A DNA stretch of 6,013 bases from Spirochaetaceae bacterium. GTDB lineage: Bacteria; Spirochaetota; Spirochaetia; DSM-27196; SLAA01. The number at the start of each line of letters is the position of its first letter. Positions within the stretch are counted from its first letter, which is position 1. A program made the position numbers and the translations under genes. The notes below the pieces were generated by a model. It was given only the letters and a program-made list of their open reading frames with translations. It did no database searches and was not told where the DNA came from. Positions 1-4,827 of the stretch are shown here, piece by piece. Location of the stretch: NCBI GenBank assembly GCA_003564775.1, contig PXEI01000107.1, forward strand, positions 1-6,013, in the 5' to 3' direction.

Positions 1-87
1 ATTCCAAGGGCGTACGCTCAGGATGAGGTGTTCCGAGTTGCCGAACGGTATAACACCGTGATCCTCAAGGACAAAGACGGGCTATAG
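1..87 (+). CDS. C-terminal fragment of an unidentified protein (5' end outside window)
   Basis: Frame 1 is open from the first base to a TAG at 85-87 and gives a 28-residue tail that begins IPRAYAQDEV and ends ILKDKDGL. The fragment is too short to assign to a family. It sits directly before the DUF503 gene: the ATG chosen for that gene is only 5 nt after the stop, so the two are very probably co-transcribed and translationally coupled. DUF503 genes often sit near infB and rbfA, but this tail does not look like the C-terminus of either protein as I remember them. It is a real coding end rather than a chance frame mainly because of the tight junction with the next gene. Confidence 0.6.
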   Translation: MPRAYAQDEVFRVAERYNTVILKDKDGL

Positions 88-92
88 ATTTG

Positions 93-380
93 ATGGTGGT
101 TTCAATGATACAGGTCATCATTGAGTTGCCAGGCGTGGAGAACATCAAGGAGAAGCGCCGAATTGTTAACTCAATGAAGGAACGGCTGCAACGCAAGTTC
201 AGAATAAGCGTTGCAGAAATTGACCTGCAGGACAGCCTGGGGTACTCACAGCTTGGAGCAGCGTTAATCAGCAACTCACGAACGTATGGCGAGTCCGTAA
301 TGCAAAAGGTGCTGATGTTCGTAGAGGACGAAAGCCCTGGGCGAGTTCAGGACGTGCAGATCCTCTCGGAAATGTACTAA
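93..380 (+). CDS. ylxP: DUF503 / YlxP-family protein
   Basis: This 95-residue protein has the length and sequence pattern of the DUF503 family (B. subtilis YlxP). The pattern is a short N-terminal beta strand ending in ELPG (11-14), the family signature KEKRR at 19-23, a basic helix, then VAEID at 40-44, and a second strand-helix half. YlxP-type genes commonly sit between or beside infB and rbfA, and a role in ribosome or translation-related processes is suspected but not well established. The start is chosen at ATG 93 because MVVSMIQVIIELP then matches the usual distance from Met to the LP turn. TTG 90 and ATG 105 are alternatives, and no strong Shine-Dalgarno decides between them; coupling to the upstream stop at 87 may replace it. 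It converges on the ComFB gene with 11 nt between the two stop codons. Confidence 0.88.
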   Translation: MVVSMIQVIIELPGVENIKEKRRIVNSMKERLQRKFRISVAEIDLQDSLGYSQLGAALISNSRTYGESVMQKVLMFVEDESPGRVQDVQILSEMY

Positions 381-386
381 CTCGGG

Positions 387-405
387 TGCTCTCACGTAGA
401 GAGCA
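387..405. terminator. candidate hairpin at the convergent junction
   Basis: TGCTCTC (387-393) pairs perfectly with GAGAGCA (399-405) around the loop ACGTA. The outer CTCG (381-384) and CGAG (410-413) could extend the stem beyond an internal loop. It lies between the converging DUF503 and ComFB genes and includes the ComFB stop codon, so one hairpin could serve both directions. Neither side has a clear run of T, so it is not a textbook intrinsic terminator; it could also be a 3'-end stabilising stem. Confidence 0.4.
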
Positions 406-1081
406 GGTACGAGTCCTTGATCTCATAGTCCTGGGAATAACGCATGGCGGTGTTCTTGTCCGACTCGGCCGTGAGCGTAAGAGTAAAGAAGTGATGGAAC
501 TCTTCAAAGCCGTCGGCAAGCACCTGCAACTCCAACTCAAATGTACGCTCTGAGCCAATGCCGTCGGCCGGTACAGGACACGGCCAGAAGGTGTAGGTTC
601 CTGCGGTATTTGAGTCAATGAAGTAGGGGTTCTGCCAGCGTGAGTCCATCATCGGTGCGGTTTCGTTGCCAATCAGCAAGGTTACATGTATGTCTTGAAT
701 AGGTTCAAAGGTAAGCCCATTGAAGAGTCGTCCGTTGATTGTTGGAAAGTTGAAGTGTGGACCGTGACCTGAGTCGGGACGTGCTGTGTCTTCATCATAG
801 TACGAACGTTGTATGTCGGTAATACGCCGGAGTGCCTCCGAAGCCAGCCGCATGATATCTACCTCAAGTTGAACGTTATTGTGGCAGTCTCGTTCTACGT
901 GAGCTACTCCACGACTTGAGGTGACGTAGGTCGGGGGGATACGATTAAGCACATAACAGGCAGCGTCCATTCTACAGAGGCGACTGGTACAGTACTTGTG
1001 TACCGGTTCTCGCTCCTCATCATCACATATTTCGTTAATGATTCGCAGAACCTCTTTTTCCATAACATTATGGATCTCCAT
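392..1081 (-). CDS. ComFB-domain protein with C-terminal beta-rich domain
   Basis: The 229-residue product begins with a ComFB-like domain at about 3-90. It shows the opening HNVMEKEVLRIINEIC, then a cysteine-containing segment (C31, C36, C42) running into LNRIPPTYV (45-53), the family's typical LN-x-LPP-x-YV stretch, and finally QLEVDIMRLASEA (71-83). ComFB proteins are small, Cys-containing late-competence proteins in Bacillus; cyanobacterial relatives have been reported as c-di-GMP receptors. After a linker (about 92-110) comes a second region (111-208) with ING (115-117), alternating strands and a GTYTFWP motif (161-167). It resembles carboxypeptidase-regulatory or transthyretin-like beta sandwiches, which is an inference. 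The start at 1081 is favoured over an upstream in-frame ATG at 1141 because GGAGG lies 6 nt before it and the domain begins immediately. It overlaps the preceding gene by 14 nt and is the last gene of the minus-strand operon. No signal peptide is seen, so it is probably cytoplasmic. Confidence 0.85.
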   Translation of the reverse strand: MEIHNVMEKEVLRIINEICDDEEREPVHKYCTSRLCRMDAACYVLNRIPPTYVTSSRGVAHVERDCHNNVQLEVDIMRLASEALRRITDIQRSYYDEDTARPDSGHGPHFNFPTINGRLFNGLTFEPIQDIHVTLLIGNETAPMMDSRWQNPYFIDSNTAGTYTFWPCPVPADGIGSERTFELELQVLADGFEEFHHFFTLTLTAESDKNTAMRYSQDYEIKDSYLLST

Positions 1082-1520
1082 GTGGCGCCTCCGACCCTTC
1101 AGGAATTTCGAGCAGTGTCTTGATCGCTTCAATTGCCTCACGAAAATCTCGTAAGGTCTCCTTCAGCGAGAAGTAGCTAAGCCCTGCATAGTAGATTTTA
1201 GAAAAGATGGAAAACGATATCTCCGACCGACCTGCTTGTAGATTGCTATAACAGCCAAATTCGTAACAGACCTGCATGATGTCTTCAATCCGCTCGCGGA
1301 GGAACTCGCCCATCTCAGGCGCAAAGGAGAAGGTAAACGCAAACTCCAGGAACTTGCTGTCGCGATCAATGAACCCTCCACCCTGAAATCCGGAGTCGTT
1401 CTCAAATCCGGCCGAGTAGCTGTCGTCCATGAACTCGCCTTCTTCGACCTCATAGCCGAGTTCCTTGAGCAAGATCGTGGTGCGGCGAATACGCTCCCGC
1501 ATAAGCTTGGAATATTTCAT
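1068..1520 (-). CDS. hypothetical 150-aa protein of unknown family
   Basis: I do not recognise this protein with confidence. It has an N-terminal basic helix (1-22), an acidic, glycine-containing middle (about 25-52, including FQGGGF at 45-50), a strand-rich segment (56-68), a helix (70-86), further strands (88-113) and a long C-terminal helix (118-139). The helix-strand-strand-helix order with an amphipathic last helix recalls YbjN-like or secretion-chaperone-like folds, but no diagnostic motif supports that. There is no signal peptide or membrane segment. The ATG at 1520 has AGAGG 5 nt upstream (1526-1530), which supports the start. It lies 57 nt after the HD phosphohydrolase stop, on the same strand, and overlaps the ComFB gene by 14 nt, so it is very likely co-translated with ComFB and may act with it. 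Confidence 0.8.
   Translation of the reverse strand: MKYSKLMRERIRRTTILLKELGYEVEEGEFMDDSYSAGFENDSGFQGGGFIDRDSKFLEFAFTFSFAPEMGEFLRERIEDIMQVCYEFGCYSNLQAGRSEISFSIFSKIYYAGLSYFSLKETLRDFREAIEAIKTLLEIPEGSEAPHGDP
1088..1092 (-). promoter_or_regulatory. Shine-Dalgarno of the ComFB gene
   Basis: On the minus strand GGAGG lies 6 nt before the ATG at 1081. It is inside the end of the preceding coding region and decides the ComFB start: the longer frame beginning at 1141 has no comparable site. The arrangement suggests translational coupling of the two genes. Confidence 0.75.
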
Positions 1521-1577
1521 TCGATCCTCTAAGTTGCCAGTAGTACGTCACAGTGTAATACATCTGATCGCCATCCA

Positions 1578-2879
1578 TCAATCTGCGACGCTATCTTTTA
1601 TCAGGTGTTCCAGTTGTTGTAGATCCTCGGGCTGCAGATTGGCCTGTAGCTGCGGATTGACGAAGACCCGAACCAGACGCAGATTCGTTGTAAAGGTCTC
1701 AACAACAGTCGGTGTAAACACCGTCCCAGCATCGAGGTAGTCTCGTATGACACCTCTATCCGAAATTGGAAAAGCCACCTCAAAGTTTACCGCCTCCGGT
1801 AGGTCAATGATCAGCGACAGGTCATCAGAAGACCGCTTGGTGAGGGCTGAGAGATGGTCGCTACATCGGAGTTCGACCGCCCGTCGCTTATCAAGATCAA
1901 GAAGATGAGCAAAGTCTGGAGCTTCTGGCTTGGTATAGGGTATCTCAAGGGCTGCCTTGTAGGTGCTGCCACGGTCTACCAACTCAATCAGCTCAAAGGC
2001 TGGATGTCGTTGTGAGTTGAACTGTGCAGTAAAGGACTCGTCGTCAAGGCCGTAGAGGTCTTCAGGAGTAATTGCACCAGCGGATAGAGCAGAGTGGAGC
2101 GCCTTCTTGATCATTGCCGTGGCAGAACGAACCGATTTATGCCAGTAGACGGCTCGGTACATGAGGTACTTTGAAAACAAGATGTTCTCAACGGCTGAAA
2201 TGCCGTCACGCTCCAGTGCAATGCCTGCGTAGCCATTTGGACGCACTCTGTCCAGTACAAAATCAATGTCCTGCACCCCGTAAGGCACTCCGCAGTAGTA
2301 GGCGTCACGATTGAGATAGTCCAGTTTGTCGGGGTCAAGGGTGCCGCTAAGTAACCGGCGGTACAGCCGTAGTTCATCGGAGCCCTGGTCGGGAGCCCCT
2401 TCATCTACGATGGCAGCAACCATTTCCGGGTCCACGCCAACCACCTCACGAAGGAGGTGCGCGAGTTCACCCTGCCGGATCAAACGTGCGGTAAGCTGTT
2501 CATGCTCTAACAGCGGGAGCTCTTTCAGGCTGTGCGTGAAGGGAAAGTGTCCAAGGTCGTGAAGTAGCGCTGCGGACAGGTAAGCTTTAACGCCTTCAAG
2601 ACTGAGTGCCGGGGCATCCGGGAACCCAACCAACCTGCGTATGAGGCGCCGTGCGAGGAAGAACACCCCAAGACTATGGCTGAGTCGGGAGTGTACCGCG
2701 CCAGGATACACGATATGGGTAGGCCCAAGTTGTTTAATCTTTGCCAACTGTCGAAACTCACGCAAGGCGCAGATTCGTTCCAAACCAGGCGAAAGGTAAA
2801 TATGCCCCCACAGTGAATCACGCACCGCGGAGGTGAACTCGTAGTCAAGGTAATCAAGTATCTGGGTATGTCGATTCAT
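1578..2879 (-). CDS. HD-superfamily phosphohydrolase (YwfO / dGTPase-like, COG1078 type)
   Basis: This is a 433-residue soluble metal-dependent phosphohydrolase, about the usual length for the family. The HD-domain landmarks are all present. HSRLSHSLG (63-71) supplies the first metal His (H68), and HDLGHFPFTH (107-116) supplies the His-Asp pair H107/D108. HE follows at 126-127, and DPDKLDYLNRDAYYCG (182-197) supplies the last metal Asp (D187). Characterised relatives such as YwfO of Bacillus and EF1143 of Enterococcus hydrolyse deoxynucleoside triphosphates, sometimes with allosteric dNTP activation; the substrate here cannot be read from sequence. The C-terminal third (about 290-433) is family-typical and less conserved. 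The ATG at 2879 is the only reasonable start, but there is no clear Shine-Dalgarno. It heads the minus-strand operon and is divergent from the secreted-protein gene across 45 bp. Confidence 0.95.
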   Translation of the reverse strand: MNRHTQILDYLDYEFTSAVRDSLWGHIYLSPGLERICALREFRQLAKIKQLGPTHIVYPGAVHSRLSHSLGVFFLARRLIRRLVGFPDAPALSLEGVKAYLSAALLHDLGHFPFTHSLKELPLLEHEQLTARLIRQGELAHLLREVVGVDPEMVAAIVDEGAPDQGSDELRLYRRLLSGTLDPDKLDYLNRDAYYCGVPYGVQDIDFVLDRVRPNGYAGIALERDGISAVENILFSKYLMYRAVYWHKSVRSATAMIKKALHSALSAGAITPEDLYGLDDESFTAQFNSQRHPAFELIELVDRGSTYKAALEIPYTKPEAPDFAHLLDLDKRRAVELRCSDHLSALTKRSSDDLSLIIDLPEAVNFEVAFPISDRGVIRDYLDAGTVFTPTVVETFTTNLRLVRVFVNPQLQANLQPEDLQQLEHLIKDSVAD

Positions 2880-2924
2880 TGCCAGAGTGTAGTATTACAA
2901 AGCAATCCTGACTACAATAACTGT
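2880..2924. promoter_or_regulatory. divergent promoter region (candidate)
   Basis: This 45-bp gap between the starts of the HD phosphohydrolase gene and the secreted-protein gene must carry the promoters of both operons unless they lie inside the genes. A -10-like TACAAT sits on the plus strand at 2913-2918, and TAATAC on the minus strand at 2892-2897. Neither has a convincing -35 at 16-18 bp. Both -10-like elements are very close to their start codons, and neither gene has a visible Shine-Dalgarno, so short or absent leaders are possible. Confidence 0.3.
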
Positions 2925-3470
2925 ATGTGTTCAGCTCGTTTACGGCGAATCTTGCATCAATGTGTGGTACTGGGAGTTATTGGAGTAAGCACTGCAGGGG
3001 CCCAGGGCCTCGAGCAGAGCTTCCTGCTACGTGAGCTCTCGCGGTCCATTACACCGGTAGACTACAGTATCGGTGCGCTTGTCGCCATAGACCCGGCGAC
3101 TCGGAGTGTGGTTGAGGCTGGGATAACGCACCTGTACTCGGGAGATCTTGATGCCTTTGTGAGGGTGGTAGCTCCTCACAGCCGACATCGACTCAGGGAA
3201 CGCTTCCTGGAGGTTGCCGATGCGATGATGGATGACAGAGTACCGGTTGACAGTATTCGCATTGCTCCAGTGCAGGATGATAGGGGTATGGGGCAAGGCT
3301 ACGCTTTACGCTTGATCCAGGGTAGTTATGCAGTTACCGGTGAGGTATGGGTGGGGACTGGAACTAGTAATCCAATGATTGAGGATCTTGTGATAGATTT
3401 TGGGAATCGCGAGATGTTTGGTGATGATAGCCACAGATTTGCACCGGGCGGAGCCCGTACTGTATGGTAA
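2925..3470 (+). CDS. small exported protein of unknown function
   Basis: The 181-residue product starts with a plausible Sec signal peptide: a basic n-region (MCSARLRR), a hydrophobic core (about 9-22) and an STAGA-Q cleavage region near residue 26. The mature part has a helix-rich section (about 28-42), a segment around DYSIGALVAIDP (46-57) and a helical region with ITHLYSGDLDAFV (67-79). It ends in a strand-rich section (110-160) with ALRLIQGSY and VTGEVWV and a polar tail ending in Trp. There is no lipobox and no later membrane segment, so it is expected to be periplasmic or secreted. I do not recognise the family. ATG 2925 is preferred over an in-frame start at 2868, because the longer form would put 19 extra residues before the signal peptide and overlap the divergent gene. 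The stop is 13 nt before the GTG of the PilZ gene, so they form an operon. Confidence 0.7.
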   Translation: MCSARLRRILHQCVVLGVIGVSTAGAQGLEQSFLLRELSRSITPVDYSIGALVAIDPATRSVVEAGITHLYSGDLDAFVRVVAPHSRHRLRERFLEVADAMMDDRVPVDSIRIAPVQDDRGMGQGYALRLIQGSYAVTGEVWVGTGTSNPMIEDLVIDFGNREMFGDDSHRFAPGGARTVW

Positions 3471-3477
3471 GAGGGGG
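3471..3477 (+). promoter_or_regulatory. purine-rich ribosome binding site before GTG 3484
   Basis: GAGGGGG lies 6 nt before a GTG codon at 3484, immediately after the stop of the preceding gene (3468-3470). It supports GTG 3484 as the PilZ start over an in-frame ATG at 3400 that lies inside the upstream gene, and it fits a tightly spaced operon. Confidence 0.55.
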
Positions 3478-3483
3478 CCGGAA

Positions 3484-3831
3484 GTGGCACAAGCGGTAAG
3501 CCGCATTGAACGTGAGTTTATTATGAAGGAGTTCGTGGAGAACGACCTGTCGTTTGAACTGAACTATGGACAGCTCCAGTACGCCGCCAAGTTCAAAGGC
3601 TTCAACGAGAAGCAGCTGCACGTGGATATCGACCCCGGCTCTTCGCAGCTCCCAAAGGTTGAAGATAACGTAGACGTCTTTCTGCGCTTTCGTGGTCAGA
3701 TCATGACGTTTCGGTCGCAGGTCTTGGACCGCACAAACGGATCCTTGACGCTTGCCCCGCCACGAAGCATGTATCGTGATCTTACGCGAGCTTTTCGGCG
3801 TGTCATTGCCCCGAGTGGCATATCAATTTAG
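3484..3831 (+). CDS. N-terminal fragment of the interrupted PilZ protein
   Basis: If the TAG at 3829-3831 is a true stop, this frame gives a 115-residue product from GTG 3484. It contains the YcgR-like N-terminal beta domain (LSFELNYGQLQYAAKFKG at 22-39, VDVFLRFRGQIMTFRSQV at 63-80) and the linker arginines R102 and R106 of the RxxxR motif, but not the D-x-S-x-x-G strand. It would therefore lack half of a c-di-GMP site and is unlikely to bind the ligand alone. The whole-gene interpretation is given in the entry spanning 3484-4728. Confidence 0.65.
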   Translation: MAQAVSRIEREFIMKEFVENDLSFELNYGQLQYAAKFKGFNEKQLHVDIDPGSSQLPKVEDNVDVFLRFRGQIMTFRSQVLDRTNGSLTLAPPRSMYRDLTRAFRRVIAPSGISI

Positions 3832-3993
3832 TTTCAACTCAACGAGAAGGTCATTACGCTCAATTATCCAGACTCCGAGCGGCATGAGTTACCTCAGGCT
3901 CCCAAAGTAAACCTGGGTTTCGACGCCTCCAAGATTGCCAATCTGCTGGCCTCGTTTCGAAGTAAGGCGGCCGAATACTCATCGGAGAACAAG

Positions 3994-4728
3994 GTGATCA
4001 TGTTTCGGTCGCGGTCGCCGGAGACGCTACCGGAAAGACTCATCTGTGATACCGGGCGCATGCTGGTGGTACCGCTTCCCAAGAATCTTAGCGAGCTCGT
4101 ATCCGACGCCACACGGGACCGCACCTTACTTGAAACGGACCTCCAGAGATTGGAGTCTGAGAGCCCCTCAAACTACGGCGATGTACGGCGTCAGTTAGCC
4201 GAGTACGCGGGTAGTCTAAACAAAAAGTCCCTGTACTATGAACTCTACTGTCCGCTCATATTTCACCAATATGTTGTGGGCTATCTGTACCTCATGCAGG
4301 GCAAGAGCGGCAAGGCACTGTCCCAGGAGGTTGTCGAGTACGTCAATGAGTTTGCCAAGGTTCTCGTGTACTCACTCAATCTCAATGGCTACTTCGAAGT
4401 ACGCGAGGAACTTCCTGCTTACCAAGACTCTGAGCTGGTCGATATGAGTGCTACCGGCGCCTTGTTCACCCAGGCTGCATCCGGGCCTCCTATCACGCTG
4501 TACTCCCAGCTGCAGCTCAAGATCAAACTTGAGAGTCGTGTGCTTGAGACTCGGGCTCGAGTCATGCGAAAGTTCAAGGATCGTGAGCGCGTCTATCTTG
4601 GTGTGCGCTTCACAGGTCTTGCCGACCCCGACTTTCAAGAACTCCACAAACGTCTCTATGGTACTACCTACGAGCCTGATAAGCTGAACGTGGGATTGGA
4701 CGAGAACGAGCAAAAGCATGGTTATTAG
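3994..4728 (+). CDS. C-terminal fragment of the interrupted PilZ protein (possible restart)
   Basis: After the TAG the same frame stays open to 4728. The first start codon with a plausible Shine-Dalgarno is GTG 3994, with GGAG at 3984-3987 six nt upstream; it would yield 244 residues. The fragment carries the GAF-like region, including the segment from ELYCPLIF to SLNLNGYF, and the PilZ half with DMSATG. It lacks the RxxxR arginines and the preceding coding stretch (about codons 117-170, including PKVNLGFDASKIANLLASF), so restart here would lose conserved-looking residues. It is more likely the remainder of the broken gene than an independent gene. Confidence 0.55.
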   Translation: MIMFRSRSPETLPERLICDTGRMLVVPLPKNLSELVSDATRDRTLLETDLQRLESESPSNYGDVRRQLAEYAGSLNKKSLYYELYCPLIFHQYVVGYLYLMQGKSGKALSQEVVEYVNEFAKVLVYSLNLNGYFEVREELPAYQDSELVDMSATGALFTQAASGPPITLYSQLQLKIKLESRVLETRARVMRKFKDRERVYLGVRFTGLADPDFQELHKRLYGTTYEPDKLNVGLDENEQKHGY

Positions 4729-4827
4729 CACCACATAGTTTCCGCTGTAAGCCAATCGGCACGGTGTTTCGCCCTCAGAACGAGGACGTGATCGGTCGAT
4801 ACTGGAAGGAAAGGTATTTGTGGATTA

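Larger units (their letters stand above)
3484..4728 (+). pseudogene. PilZ-domain (putative c-di-GMP receptor) gene interrupted by in-frame TAG at 3829-3831
   Basis: From GTG 3484 to TAG 4726-4728 a single frame encodes one protein of about 414 codons, broken only by a TAG at codon 116. Codons on both sides read as one continuous protein: RAFRRVIAPSGISI, stop, FQLNEKVITLNYP. This matches the continuous order I remember in spirochaetal PilZ proteins. Parts in order are a YcgR-like N-terminal beta domain (about 12-100) and a c-di-GMP RxxxR motif (R102 to R106). A GAF-like alpha/beta region follows (about 160-305, with YYELYCPLIFHQYVVGYLYL). Last is a PilZ half with the D-x-S-x-x-G motif DMSATG (320-325) and MRKFKDRERVYLGVRF. 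The TAG separates the two ligand-binding motifs. Either the gene is inactivated, the codon is read through, or the base is a sequencing error. TAG is used as a genuine stop at 4726 and 85, which argues against genome-wide recoding. Confidence 0.75.

Noticed and set aside
268..618. Minus-strand frame 268-618 overlapping the DUF503 and ComFB genes
   Set aside because: Arg/Ser/Thr/Pro-rich, low-complexity composition typical of a shadow frame; it spans the convergent junction of two well-supported genes.
1082..1141. Longer start at 1141 for the ComFB protein
   Set aside because: GGAGG is correctly spaced for ATG 1081, the ComFB domain begins right there, and the extra 20 residues would overlap the upstream gene deeply with a basic, non-conserved-looking sequence.
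1465..1740. Plus-strand frame antisense to the HD and 150-aa genes
   Set aside because: Ser/Arg/Cys-rich shadow translation with no domain pattern and no ribosome binding site support.
2868..2924. Longer in-frame start (2868) for the exported protein
   Set aside because: It would place 19 polar residues before a good signal peptide and overlap the divergent HD gene start.
3400..3483. ATG 3400 as start of the PilZ frame
   Set aside because: It lies inside the preceding gene and lacks a Shine-Dalgarno; GTG 3484 has a purine-rich site at 3471-3477.
3829..3831. Genome-wide reassignment of TAG to an amino acid
   Set aside because: TAG serves as an apparent normal stop at 85-87 and at 4726-4728 in the same window, so a global recoding is unlikely.
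4729..4827. Promoter or terminator between the PilZ and cyclase-like genes
   Set aside because: No convincing -35/-10 pair and only a 3-bp GCC/GGC stem around AATC; nothing strong enough to report.
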